From Planctomycetota bacterium (lineage in GTDB: Bacteria; Planctomycetota; UBA1135; GCA-002686595): 64,000 nt of DNA. The stretch is taken from the NCBI GenBank assembly GCA_023150475.1, contig JAKLKU010000006.1:1-64000 (forward strand), given 5' to 3'. The notes under the pieces are model-generated. The model was given only the letters and a program-made list of their open reading frames with translations. It did not search any database and was not told where the DNA came from. Positions within the stretch are counted from its first letter, which is position 1. Each line of letters begins with the position of its first letter. A program made the translations under genes and the position numbers. Below, one piece after another: positions 40,344 through 48,772 of the stretch.

Positions 40344-40520
40344 GCCGACGCCGCCGCGGGCGGTCCACGCGCGGCGTCGAAGCGGCGCGCACTTGCGGCG
40401 GCGGCACGTGACAGGCTCGTCGTCCACGCGTCGCGCCCCGCACGACGCGGCGGGACGTCGCCGTCCCTCGGCCGAATCGAGCGACTCGAGCGAATCGCGT
40501 GCCTCGCGACTTTTTTCGCC

Positions 40521-40534
40521 TTGATCGCCGTCAA
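40521..40534 (+). promoter_or_regulatory. FNR/DNR-type binding site upstream of the nitric oxide reductase
   Basis: TTGATCGCCGTCAA matches the FNR/DNR consensus TTGAT-N4-ATCAA at nine of the ten defined bases (TTGAT left arm, GTCAA right arm). Its centre lies 41.5 bases before the start point predicted from GATGAT at 40557-40562, the classic class II activator position. Genes under such boxes switch on at low oxygen or with NO. Confidence 0.7.
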
Positions 40535-40556
40535 GGACTCCGCGTCTCGGCGGGCC

Positions 40557-40562
40557 GATGAT
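40557..40562 (+). promoter_or_regulatory. Candidate -10 of the nitric oxide reductase promoter
   Basis: GATGAT matches TATAAT at four positions and is spaced correctly from the FNR/DNR box for class II activation. A start near 40569 gives a 32-base leader to ATG 40601. Confidence 0.4.
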
Positions 40563-40600
40563 CCGCGCATCGGTTTGCCCAGCCACTCACGGAGTCCACG

Positions 40601-42961
40601 ATGTCACCAGCTTCTCTCACGCGGCGTGTCTCGCTGAACCAAGTCCTCGGCTTCAGCATCCTCCTCGGCTTCACGATCCTGATCCTCGGCGGCTACGGCA
40701 TCTGGCGCGCGCGCGCGCCGGTCCCGGGCACGGTGAAGAGCGACGCGGGTGTCGTCCTCTTCACGGCGGACGACATCCGCGGCGGACAGGCGCTCTACCA
40801 GAAGCACGGCTTGATGGAGTGGGGCTCGGTACTCGGCCACGGAACCTACTACGGCGCGGACTTCACTGCCGAGACGCTGCACCAGCGCGTGCTCGCTCTG
40901 CGCGAGAGTCTCGCGCGCGAACGCGGCGTCGCGAGCTACGCGGCCGCGAGCGACGACCAACGCGCCGCGATCGACGCACGAGTGAAGCGTTCGACGCAAG
41001 CGAATCGTTACGACGAGCACCGCGACGAGCTCGCGCTCTCGACCGCCGAAGCCGAAGCCTTCGCGGCAGTCGAAGCTGCGGTGCGCACGCGCTTCGTCGA
41101 CGGCGAGCCGGCTCGAGCGCTGCCGAAAGGCACGTTCTCGACCGACGCCACCGGCGACGGCAAGTGGATCGCCGCGGGCGATCCCGTGCACCAACTCGCG
41201 GCGTTCTTCTGGTGGACGTCGTGGCTCGCCGCGGCCGAGCGGCCGGGTACCGGCGCGTCGTACACCAACGAATGGCCGTACGATCCGGACGCCGGCAACG
41301 AACTGACGGCAGGCGCGGTGCTGTGGAGCGGCATCTCGGTCGCGGCGCTGCTCGGTGTGCTCGCCGTCGTGATCCTCGTCTGGTACCGCGGCCGCTACGA
41401 GATGGAGGACGCGCCGACGAACGGACGCTACCCCGCGACGCCGATCGACTGGTTGCCCGTCTATCCGAGCCAACGCAAGACGATCAAGTACTTCGTCACG
41501 GCGGGCGCGCTCTTCCTCGTGCAGACGTTGCTCGGCGGCTACCTCGCGCACTACTACGTCGAGGGCGGCGGCTTCTACGGCGTCGAGCTCGCGAGCATCC
41601 TGCCGTTCACGGTCGCGAAGACGTGGCACCTCCAGCTCGCGATCTTCTGGATCGCGACGGCGTGGATGGGCATGGGCCTCTACGTCGCGCCGTTGGTCGG
41701 CGGCGGCGAGCCGAAACACCAAGGGTTGCTCGTCGACGTGCTCTACGGCGCGTTGGTGTTCGTCGCCGTCGGTTCGCTCGCCGGTGAATGGCTCGGCGTC
41801 GCCGGCAAGCTCGGCAGTTGGTGGTGGTGGCTCGGGCACTCGGGCTGGGAGCTCGTCGAACTCGGCTACCTCTGGAAGGTGTTGCTCGCCGCGGGCTTCG
41901 GTCTCTGGCTCGCGTGCATCTGGCGCGGCGCGCGCGGTGCGCTCGCGACCGAACAAGGCGCGGAACGTTGGGGTCTCGTGCGGCTCTTCCTGGCGAGCGC
42001 CGTCGCGATTCCGGCGATGTTCGCCGCGGCGTTCCTGATCACGCCGGGCTCGCACCTGACGATGGCCGACTACTGGCGTTGGTGGGTGATCCACCTGTGG
42101 GTCGAAGGCATGTTCGAAGTCTTCGCCGTCGTCGTGCTCGGCGTGTTGATGGTCAACATGGGCCTCGTCACGCGGGCTTCGGCCGTGCGGGCGCTCAAGT
42201 TCCAGTTGACGATCCTGCTCGGCGCGGGCGTGGTCGGCATCGGCCACCACTACTACTGGATCGGCGCGCCGGGCTTCTGGATCGGACTCGGCAGCGTGTT
42301 CAGCGGCCTCGAAGTCGTGCCGCTTGCGCTGCTCGCCGTCGAAGCGTGGTCGCAGTGGCGCATCCTGAAGCAGGCCGGTCGGACGTTCGTGTACCGCCAC
42401 ACGTTCCAGTTCCTGATGGCCGTCGCGTTCTGGAACCTGATCGGTGCCGGCGTGTTCGGCTTCCTGATCAACCTGCCGGCGGTTTCCTACTACGAGCACG
42501 GCTCGTTCCTGACCGCGAACCACGGGCACACCGCGACGATGGGCGTGTTCGGGATGCTCGCGATCGCGCTGGCGCTCTACTGCGTGCGCAACGTCGCGAC
42601 CGAGAGCGGTTACGTACGGAAGCTCTTCACGACGTCGTTCTGGGGCCTCAACGTCGGACTCGCGGGCATGGCGGTCCTGACGCTCTTCCCGGTCGGCATC
42701 CTGCAGATGAACGAAGCGATGGAGCACGGCTTCTGGGCCGCGCGGAGCGCCGAGTTCTACGCGCGACCGACGGTCCACGCGTTGCTTTGGATGCGCATCC
42801 TGCCCGACACGATCTTCATCGTGTTCGGCGTGGTGCCGTTGCTCGCCGGGTTGTTCGTCGCGTGGCGGCGCATGCGTCCGGTGACACCGCTCGAGAGCGC
42901 GGTGCAGAAGTCCGGCGGCGCGAAACCGACGCTGCGCGAACCGGTGGCCGCCCCCGACTGA
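40601..42961 (+). CDS. norZ: Quinol-dependent nitric oxide reductase (qNOR)
   Basis: qNOR reduces two NO to N2O with electrons from quinol, in the cytoplasmic membrane. The 786-residue chain has an N-terminal helix and periplasmic domain of about 200 residues in place of the separate NorC, then about 12 to 14 helices of a heme-copper-type core. Heme and iron ligands are visible in KTWHLQLAIFWI, WVEGMFEVFAVV (the NOR-specific Glu), VVGIGHHYYWIG and LTANHGHTATMGVFG. It stands alone behind an FNR/DNR box. Together with the Nar/Nxr-like operon it argues that the cell meets NO during nitrate or nitrite turnover. Confidence 0.96.
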   Translation: MSPASLTRRVSLNQVLGFSILLGFTILILGGYGIWRARAPVPGTVKSDAGVVLFTADDIRGGQALYQKHGLMEWGSVLGHGTYYGADFTAETLHQRVLALRESLARERGVASYAAASDDQRAAIDARVKRSTQANRYDEHRDELALSTAEAEAFAAVEAAVRTRFVDGEPARALPKGTFSTDATGDGKWIAAGDPVHQLAAFFWWTSWLAAAERPGTGASYTNEWPYDPDAGNELTAGAVLWSGISVAALLGVLAVVILVWYRGRYEMEDAPTNGRYPATPIDWLPVYPSQRKTIKYFVTAGALFLVQTLLGGYLAHYYVEGGGFYGVELASILPFTVAKTWHLQLAIFWIATAWMGMGLYVAPLVGGGEPKHQGLLVDVLYGALVFVAVGSLAGEWLGVAGKLGSWWWWLGHSGWELVELGYLWKVLLAAGFGLWLACIWRGARGALATEQGAERWGLVRLFLASAVAIPAMFAAAFLITPGSHLTMADYWRWWVIHLWVEGMFEVFAVVVLGVLMVNMGLVTRASAVRALKFQLTILLGAGVVGIGHHYYWIGAPGFWIGLGSVFSGLEVVPLALLAVEAWSQWRILKQAGRTFVYRHTFQFLMAVAFWNLIGAGVFGFLINLPAVSYYEHGSFLTANHGHTATMGVFGMLAIALALYCVRNVATESGYVRKLFTTSFWGLNVGLAGMAVLTLFPVGILQMNEAMEHGFWAARSAEFYARPTVHALLWMRILPDTIFIVFGVVPLLAGLFVAWRRMRPVTPLESAVQKSGGAKPTLREPVAAPD

Positions 42962-42990
42962 GAGTCGCGGACTGAGAGTCGCGGACTGAG
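42956..42990. repeat. 14-bp tandem duplication spanning the qNOR stop codon
   Basis: GACTGAGAGTCGCG occurs twice in tandem (42956-42969, 42970-42983) and a third partial GACTGAG follows. The first copy contains the TGA stop of the nitric oxide reductase gene. Confidence 0.85.
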
Positions 42991-43020
42991 CGCGCGACGA
43001 AGTGTCTCTCGGACACGAAA

Positions 43021-43055
43021 CGAGCGCGGCGAGCTTCGGAGGCTCGCCGCGCTCG
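43021..43055. terminator. Strong bidirectional hairpin between qNOR and aldolase genes
   Basis: CGAGCGCGGCGAGC and GCTCGCCGCGCTCG form a perfect 14-bp stem with the loop TTCGGAG. It sits between two convergent genes. On the minus strand the stem is followed by TTTCG, fitting termination of the aldolase transcript. Confidence 0.8.
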
Positions 43056-43074
43056 CTCGTTGGCTGCTTCCTGC

Positions 43075-44109
43075 TCAGACGGTGGCGAACTGCTTCTCCA
43101 TCGCGGAGGAGTACGTGCCGGTCTGCGCGGCGCCGTTCAGCTTCGCGCGGTGCAGGTAGTGCGATTGGCCGAGCTTCCAGTTGGCTTCCTTGCCGGCCCA
43201 CGCCTTGATCGCCGGCGCTTGCAGCGCGCGGCCGTACGAGAACGTGAGCACCCACGGCAACGGGCCCTTCGCGTTCATCGCGCCGAGGTGCGCCGTCGCG
43301 TCTTCGTCGGACTGACCGCCCGAGAGGAACGCGATGCCGGGCACCGCCGAAGGCACCGTGCGCTTCAGGCAGAGCAGCGTCTTCGTCGCGACTTCGTCGA
43401 TGCCGGCTTGCACCGCGCACTTCTTGCCGCTGACGACCATGTTGGGCTTCAGCACCATGTGCTCGAGGCTGACGCGGTGGGTCGCGAGCTCCGCGAACAC
43501 GCAACGCAGCGTGTTCTCGGTGACGGCGAAACACGTGTCGATCGTGTTGTCGGCGTCCATCAGCACTTCGGGCTCGACGATCGGCACGATGCCGGCGGCC
43601 TGGCAGAGCGCGGCGTAACGCGCGAGCGCTTGGGCGTTCGCCGCGATGTTCGCGTGCGTCGGGATGCCGTTGCCGATCGTGATCACCGCGCGCCACTTGG
43701 CGAAGCGCGCGCCGGCGGCCTTGTACTTCGCGAGCCGCTCGTCGAGGCCGTCGAGACCGACGGTGATCACCTCGCCGGGGCAGAACGGTTGCGAGATCGT
43801 GCCCTTGTCGACCTTGATGCCGGGGACGACGCCTTGGCGTGACAGCACTTCGGCGAGCGGCGTGCCGTTGCGCGCCTTCTGGAACAACGTCTCCTCGTAG
43901 AGGATCACGCCGCTCGTGTAGTTCGCCATGCTCGGCGTCGTGAAGAGCATCTCGCGGTAGTCGCGACGGTTCTCCTCGGTGTTCGGGATGCCGGCGCCCT
44001 TGAAGCGCTTCTCGATCGTGCCCGTGCTCTCGTCGGCGGCGAGGATGCCCTTGCCGCGCGCGAGCATCGCACGAGCGGTTTGCTCCATCTCGGTGAAGAT
44101 CGTCGTCAT
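43075..44109 (-). CDS. Fructose-bisphosphate aldolase, class I
   Basis: This Schiff-base aldolase splits or forms fructose-1,6-bisphosphate. The 344-residue product has class I features: KGILAADESTGTIEKRF, the active-site lysine region LEHMVLKPNMVV, FLSGGQSDEDAT and SYGRALQAPAIKAW, ending with YSSAMEKQFATV. Start ATG 44109 gives MTTIFTEMEQTA. On the minus strand TATCCT (44148-44153) is a plausible -10. It ends at the strong bidirectional hairpin. Confidence 0.96.
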   Translation of the reverse strand: MTTIFTEMEQTARAMLARGKGILAADESTGTIEKRFKGAGIPNTEENRRDYREMLFTTPSMANYTSGVILYEETLFQKARNGTPLAEVLSRQGVVPGIKVDKGTISQPFCPGEVITVGLDGLDERLAKYKAAGARFAKWRAVITIGNGIPTHANIAANAQALARYAALCQAAGIVPIVEPEVLMDADNTIDTCFAVTENTLRCVFAELATHRVSLEHMVLKPNMVVSGKKCAVQAGIDEVATKTLLCLKRTVPSAVPGIAFLSGGQSDEDATAHLGAMNAKGPLPWVLTFSYGRALQAPAIKAWAGKEANWKLGQSHYLHRAKLNGAAQTGTYSSAMEKQFATV

Positions 44110-44173
44110 GGTCGTTCGGTGGGGAATGGGGTGGACGAAAGCGGAAGAGGATACCGGTGGGCCCGGCGCGCCA

Positions 44174-45394
44174 CTAGCCGCCCGAGTTCGCAGGTTTCGA
44201 GGGACGGCGCGTCTCCTGCTTCGTGGCGGTCGCGGCGACGGCGGCGACGACGGCCGCGAGCGTGTCGCGCACCCGAGTCGCGTCGCGTTCGAGCGCCGCT
44301 TGGCGCGCCTGGGCACGCGGCAGGAGCTCGGCGTTCTTGTCGAATGACTGCGACCACTCGTAGAGGAACTCCTCGCGCTTCGCGGCGTCGGGGAGCTTCG
44401 GGGCGAGCGCCGCCGGTTCGGACGAGACCGACTCCCAGAGTCCGTGCAGGCGCAACCGGTGGCCGACGTAACCGTCCGCGAGCGGCGCGCTGCCCGACAG
44501 GTAGGTCCACGCGAGCGCGCTGCGCAGGCCGCGGTAGTCGCGCGCGTCGAGGAAGAGCTGCTTCACTTCCGCATAGATCGAAGCGTGTTGCCGCTCGGGG
44601 ATCGGCGCCTTCCACGTCTGCCAGTCGTCGAACACGTCGTGGATCACGCCGAGCACGTCGACGTCGGGCATCTCGATCTCGACGCCGGAGGCCCATGCGT
44701 CGTAGAGCGTGACGCCGGGGTACACGGCGCCTGCGCGATCGGTGTAGGCGTGGCCGAGCGCCGCGAGGGCCTTCGCTTGGTCGCCGCGATCGAGCGCGCG
44801 CTCGACCAGCGCGAGCGCGAAGTCGTGCCCCGGCGCGTAGCCGGCGAGGCCGTTCTCGAACACGCGTTCGGGAGCCAGCGGATCCGCGACGCGGACCACT
44901 TCGCGGCGCGCCCAGTCGTAACGGAACGCGGCGTCGAGGCCGGTCTTCGGCGCGCGTTGGAACGTGCGCTCCGAGAACTCGCGCGCCGCCGTCGAATCGG
45001 GCTCGAGGCGCTTGCGGGGGATCGGCTGCGCCGGCGCGTGCACCTTGGGGTCGTAGTGGGGGATCTCGCCGGCGTCGGGCACGAACCCCGCGTCGAGGTC
45101 CGCCGTCTGGAGCACGTGCGCGACGAGAGCGGCGCGCAAACCGTCGAGGTGGCGCACGTCTTCGGCGAAACGCTCGACGACGTCCCGGCGCGCGTCCGGC
45201 GACAGCGCGGACCACTCGCGGCGCACGCTCTCTGCGTCGAACTCGGCCGTGCGCTCGGTCTTGGTTTTCGCCGGTTTCTGCGCGGCGAGCGGCGCGGCGG
45301 CGACGGAGGCCCACGTCGCGAACACGACGACGACGGCGGCGGCGACGACGACGGCGCCTGCGGCGCCTGGGAACGGGGAACGGGTGGCGATCAA
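44174..45394 (-). CDS. Secreted protein of unknown function
   Basis: A protein of about 406 residues has an N-terminal signal peptide (GAAGAVVVAAAVVVVFATWA, cleavage likely after ASVAAAPLAAQ). The mature part is helical and Asp/Arg/Trp-rich (EWSALSPDARRDVVERFAED, FDDWQTWKAPIPERQHASIY, ALAWTYLSGSAPL), possibly TPR-like repeats. TTG 45394 is chosen because it starts just before the signal peptide; no ATG fits and no RBS is clear. I recognise no family. Confidence 0.7.
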   Translation of the reverse strand: MIATRSPFPGAAGAVVVAAAVVVVFATWASVAAAPLAAQKPAKTKTERTAEFDAESVRREWSALSPDARRDVVERFAEDVRHLDGLRAALVAHVLQTADLDAGFVPDAGEIPHYDPKVHAPAQPIPRKRLEPDSTAAREFSERTFQRAPKTGLDAAFRYDWARREVVRVADPLAPERVFENGLAGYAPGHDFALALVERALDRGDQAKALAALGHAYTDRAGAVYPGVTLYDAWASGVEIEMPDVDVLGVIHDVFDDWQTWKAPIPERQHASIYAEVKQLFLDARDYRGLRSALAWTYLSGSAPLADGYVGHRLRLHGLWESVSSEPAALAPKLPDAAKREEFLYEWSQSFDKNAELLPRAQARQAALERDATRVRDTLAAVVAAVAATATKQETRRPSKPANSGG

Positions 45395-45876
45395 GCGGGG
45401 CCCAGTATGAGCACCGCGCCCGAGCCGGCGCGAGGCCGACGGCGCGCGAATCGGGCGGAGGCCGGCTGCCGAGCCGTCGCGGGCGCACGAGCGCTCGGCC
45501 GTCGCCGCGAGCGTGGGCTTCGACGAGCACCCTGGAAAAGCGCGCGGCCCTCGTTGCCGAGGGCCGCGCGGGGGTGGAAACCAAACCAAGGAAAGGAAGG
45601 CCGCTTCGGAGGGCGACCCTTGCCCTTCGCGTGCTCGCGCTCTCCCCGCGCAGGTCACCGGACACAGGCTTGGGCGGGCATGACGCCCGTTGGCTCTTGG
45701 ACCCCATCCCCGTGCCGGGCTGGAGTGCGCCTGTCGGCGTTCCTGGAAGAGCGTCCGCACGCGTCGGACACGCTGAAAACTACCCCGAAGCTCGCGTGGA
45801 GGAGGACGAGCTCGGATTTCGTCCGACCGCAGGAAAGTCCTGCCGGCGGCGGGGCGAGGCGGGCGACTCGCCCCGC
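45395..45876. other. 480-base spacer downstream of pcnB-like gene
   Basis: No supported gene. It contains the terminator hairpin at 45541-45570 and a small inverted repeat GCAGGA/TCCTGC around AAG at 45829-45843 just after the pcnB-like stop. Roughly 300 transcribed bases would separate the stop and the terminator, so a long 3' UTR or a small RNA is possible. Confidence 0.4.
45541..45570 (-). terminator. Rho-independent terminator of the pcnB-like transcript
   Basis: CGCGCGGCCCTCG and CGAGGGCCGCGCG form a perfect 13-bp stem with a TTGC loop. On the minus strand the stem is followed directly by CTTTTCC, giving a T-run. Confidence 0.8.
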
Positions 45877-47223
45877 TCAGTCGGCCGTCTCGAGCGGTTC
45901 GGTCGAGTTCGACTTCGCGCCGCCGCGGCGGCGGCGGCGACGCTTGCGCGTCGAGCGCCGCGCCGCCTCGATCTCCTCGGGCGACGCCAGCCGTGCCTTC
46001 TCGACGCGCGACACCCACGCGTCGTAGAGGTCCCAGCCCTGGCCCCAGGCCATCGAGCGCAGCTTGAAGAGCGCGAGCGCTTCGGAGAACTCCTCCGCGC
46101 GGATGAAGAGCAACGGACTGAAGCGTTTGCTCGCGACTTGGGTGAAGCGCCGCTGTTGCGCGACGATCCGCTGCGCGCGGCCGGAGTCGCGGCGCGAGAG
46201 TCGCATCGCGAGCGCGAAGGGCTCGAGCAGGTCGGCCGCGGACTGCGCGAGGTCGCCCGGCTCGCGTCCGTGCAGCGCGGCATCGCGTTCGACGAGCCGC
46301 AAGTAGAGCACGGCGACGCTGAGCGCCGGAGTCGGCTGGTAGCCCGAGTGGATCTCGGAATCGAGCGCCTCGAGCAGGCGCCAGTACGAGTCCGCTCGAT
46401 CGTGGGCCGCCGGATCTGGGTCGTTCTTCGGGCCGAGGAACTCGTCGATCTGCGGCAGGATCACGCGGAGCGCACCGCACGCGCGCAACATCCGGAACGC
46501 GCCGAGCGACGTGCCGGAGCGCAGCAGCCGCAGGATCTCTTCGAGCACGCGCGGCTTCGCCGATCGCGCGAGATCCGGCGAGAGTTCGCACATCGCGTTC
46601 CACGTCTGCTCGTCGATGCGGAAGCCGAGACGCGTCGCGAATTTCACGGCGCGCAGGATGCGCACCGGATCCTCGGCCATGCGCACGCGCGGGTCGCCGA
46701 TCGTGCGCAGCACGCCGGCTTCGAGGTCGTCGAGCCCGCCGACGTAATCGATCACGCGGTGGTTGATCGCGTCGTAGAAGAGCGCGTTGATCGTGAAGTC
46801 GCGCCGCTGTGCATCCTCGCGTGCGGTGCCGTACTCGTTGTCCTCGGTGATCAGCAGGTCTTCGTCGGCTTCGCGCTGCACCGGAGCGCGCCGGAACGTC
46901 GCCGTCTCGATGATGTGGCTGCCGTACGCGACGTGCACCAACCGGAACCGGCGACCGATGATGCGGCCGTTCGCGAAGAGTCGCTTGACTTGCCTCGGGT
47001 GGGCGGCGGTCGCGACGTCGAAGTCCTTCGGCTTGCGGCCGAGCAGCAGGTCGCGCACGCAGCCGCCGACCAGATACGCTTCGTACCCGTTGCGGTTGAG
47101 GCGCGAGATCACGCGCAGCGCGTCTTGGTCGAGATCGTCGGTCTCGAGACGCGCGCGATCGCGACGGCTGGAATCGTGCTCGTCGTGCTCGCCGGCGGTG
47201 GAGGTGTCTCCCATGGACGTCAT
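45877..47223 (-). CDS. Poly(A) polymerase / CCA-adding nucleotidyltransferase family (PcnB-like)
   Basis: The 448-residue class II nucleotidyltransferase has the catalytic motif VGGCVRDLLLGRKPKDFDVAT, the RRDFTINALFYD motif, IDYVGGLDDLEAGVLRTIGD and the RMAEDPVRILRAVKFATRLG helix region, followed by a C-terminal helical part ending in a basic tail of about ten consecutive Arg/Lys residues. A long basic tail is usual in bacterial poly(A) polymerases. CCA addition is the alternative, though CCA is encoded in all three tRNA genes here, which makes polyadenylation more likely. ATG 47223 was chosen; ATG 47214 is also possible. Confidence 0.85.
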   Translation of the reverse strand: MTSMGDTSTAGEHDEHDSSRRDRARLETDDLDQDALRVISRLNRNGYEAYLVGGCVRDLLLGRKPKDFDVATAAHPRQVKRLFANGRIIGRRFRLVHVAYGSHIIETATFRRAPVQREADEDLLITEDNEYGTAREDAQRRDFTINALFYDAINHRVIDYVGGLDDLEAGVLRTIGDPRVRMAEDPVRILRAVKFATRLGFRIDEQTWNAMCELSPDLARSAKPRVLEEILRLLRSGTSLGAFRMLRACGALRVILPQIDEFLGPKNDPDPAAHDRADSYWRLLEALDSEIHSGYQPTPALSVAVLYLRLVERDAALHGREPGDLAQSAADLLEPFALAMRLSRRDSGRAQRIVAQQRRFTQVASKRFSPLLFIRAEEFSEALALFKLRSMAWGQGWDLYDAWVSRVEKARLASPEEIEAARRSTRKRRRRRRGGAKSNSTEPLETAD

Positions 47224-47347
47224 CTGGCGCGGCAGCGTGCTCTCGAATTCTCGGCGAGCCACCTTACGTCGCCCGTCCGCGACGCGCAAACGCGCGCGTC
47301 GGTCGCTTGCGGCGTCCGCATCGCGCCGGTACCTTCTTCCGCCACGC

Positions 47348-47424
47348 TAGGGCAGTAGCTCCAACGGTTAGAGCGACTGATTCCAAATCAGTAGGTTCGG
47401 GGTTCGAATCCCTGCTGCCCTGCC
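47348..47424 (+). tRNA. tRNA-Trp (anticodon CCA)
   Basis: Acceptor AGGGCAG/CTGCCCT, D-arm GCTC..GAGC, anticodon stem CTGA/TCAG enclosing TT-CCA-AA, T-arm GGTTCGAATCC, discriminator G and encoded CCA. It lies 45 bases before rsmG and may share its transcript. Confidence 0.96.
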
Positions 47425-47469
47425 ACCCTGTTCCACTCGCGCTGCGCCTCGCCTGCTCCTCCAAGCACC

Positions 47470-48303
47470 ATGAGCCACGTCGAAGCCTCCGATTCGCCCC
47501 GCGGTCGTGACGCGGAGGGCCGCGAAGGCGACGACGAAGCACTGTCGCCCGCAGACGCCGGCGCCGAAGGAGCGGAACCCGCTCCTGCGAAGAAGGGCGA
47601 AGACCCCGACGCGAAGCTGCTGCACGCGGCGACTCCGTTGCCGTCGCTCGACGAACTGCGCGCCGCGATGGAGTGGGCCTTCACCGGCCTCGAGGTCGAG
47701 GCGAGCGTGCTCGATCGTTACGCCGCGCACGCGCGAGAGGTGCTGGCCGGCAACCAGCGGATGAACTTGACGGCGATCGTCGATCCGAAGGAAGTCGCGG
47801 CGAAGCACTACCTCGATTCGTGGCGCGCGACGCGCATCGTGCCGTTGATGGGGCGCAGCCTGCTCGACGTCGGCACCGGCGCGGGCTTCCCCGGCGTGCC
47901 GATCGCGCTCGCCGAGCCGCACGCGAAGGTCGGGCTGCTCGACTCGCTCAAGAAGCGCGCGGACTTCGTCGGCGAGACGATCGCGAAGCTCGCGATCAAG
48001 AACGCCTTCGCCGTCTCCGAACGGGCGGAGGAACACTTGGCGCGCCACCGGTACGACATCGTCCTGATGCGTGCGATCAGCTCGGTGCGCGAGAACGTGC
48101 GACTGCTGCGGAAGGTCCGGCACTCGCACAAGGACCTCGTGATGTTCAAGGGCCCGTCGTGGTCACGCGAAGTGCGCGCGGCGGAGCGCGAGGCCGAGCG
48201 ACTCGGCTTCCGACTCGACACGGTGATCGAGCACAAGCTCCCCGGCGAGATGGGCGACCGCGCGATCCTGGTCTACCGGGCGCCCGGCGGCCACGGCGTC
48301 TGA
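47470..48303 (+). CDS. rsmG: 16S rRNA (guanine(527)-N7)-methyltransferase
   Basis: RsmG (GidB) methylates G527 of 16S rRNA using SAM. The 277-residue protein has an acidic, disordered N-terminal extension of about 60 residues. It is followed by the typical helix (YAAHAREVLAGNQRMNLTAI), HYLDSWRATRIVP, the SAM motif LLDVGTGAGFPGVPIALAEP, LLDSLKKRADFV and VLMRAISSVRENV. The extension is unusual for the family and looks species-specific. Confidence 0.95.
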   Translation: MSHVEASDSPRGRDAEGREGDDEALSPADAGAEGAEPAPAKKGEDPDAKLLHAATPLPSLDELRAAMEWAFTGLEVEASVLDRYAAHAREVLAGNQRMNLTAIVDPKEVAAKHYLDSWRATRIVPLMGRSLLDVGTGAGFPGVPIALAEPHAKVGLLDSLKKRADFVGETIAKLAIKNAFAVSERAEEHLARHRYDIVLMRAISSVRENVRLLRKVRHSHKDLVMFKGPSWSREVRAAEREAERLGFRLDTVIEHKLPGEMGDRAILVYRAPGGHGV

Positions 48304-48305
48304 CC

Positions 48306-48404
48306 ATGCCGCTCTGGGCGTGGATCGCGATCGGCGTCGTGGTCCTGCTGATCGTGCTCGTGATCGTCGCGATGCTCGCCTACCCGCAAGACAACTCGTT
48401 CTGA
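48306..48404 (+). CDS. 32-residue single-span membrane peptide
   Basis: Two bases after the rsmG stop an ATG opens a 32-codon frame consisting almost wholly of one membrane helix (WIAIGVVVLLIVLVIVAMLA) flanked by MPLWA and YPQDNSF. The clean helix and immediate coupling to rsmG suggest it is expressed. No RBS beyond the rsmG end is visible and no family is known to me. Confidence 0.45.
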   Translation: MPLWAWIAIGVVVLLIVLVIVAMLAYPQDNSF

Positions 48405-48557
48405 CGCAGAGCGCGCGTCGAGACGAGCGTGGGGCACCGAGAGCATGGCACCGGGCGCACGTCACGGGGCGCGTGTCACCGGGCGCATGTCTCGGGGCGG
48501 CGCACGCTCCGCGTCCTCGAGCCGCTCGCGCGAGGGTCGTCGTCGACCCGCGAAGCG

Positions 48558-48647
48558 TGGTGCCCGGGGGGGGAATCGAACCCCCACTCGCATGGTTAGC
48601 GAACAAGGACCTGAACCTTGCGCGTCTGCCAATTCCGCCACCCGGGC
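48558..48647 (-). tRNA. tRNA-Leu (anticodon CAG)
   Basis: Minus-strand cloverleaf with acceptor GCCCGGG/CCCGGGC, class II long variable arm, anticodon stem AAGG/CCTT enclosing TT-CAG-GT, T-arm with GGTTCGATTCC, discriminator A and encoded CCA (90 bases in all). Confidence 0.95.
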
Positions 48648-48760
48648 AGGTGGTAGGGGGCGAGACAGTAGAGCCGACTTTCGCGCTCGTCAACGCCACG
48701 TCGGCGCGATTCGGGCCGCGCCAGCGCGATTCGGCGGGCGCGTCGCTCCGCACGCGCGGC

Positions 48761-48766
48761 TATCTT
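48761..48766 (+). promoter_or_regulatory. -10 element placing smpB on a leaderless mRNA
   Basis: TATCTT is followed by six bases and then the GTG start of smpB. No Shine-Dalgarno lies in between. Confidence 0.45.
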
Positions 48767-48772
48767 GGGCCC

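Noticed and set aside
40604-43696. Minus-strand open frame of 1030 codons opposite the nitric oxide reductase
   Set aside because: The plus strand encodes an unmistakable qNOR; the antisense frame has no domain and extreme Arg/Glu/His content.
45828-45850. RNase P RNA start suggested by AGGAAAGTCC
   Set aside because: None of the other conserved RNase P blocks follow; the string is part of a small inverted repeat GCAGGA/TCCTGC.
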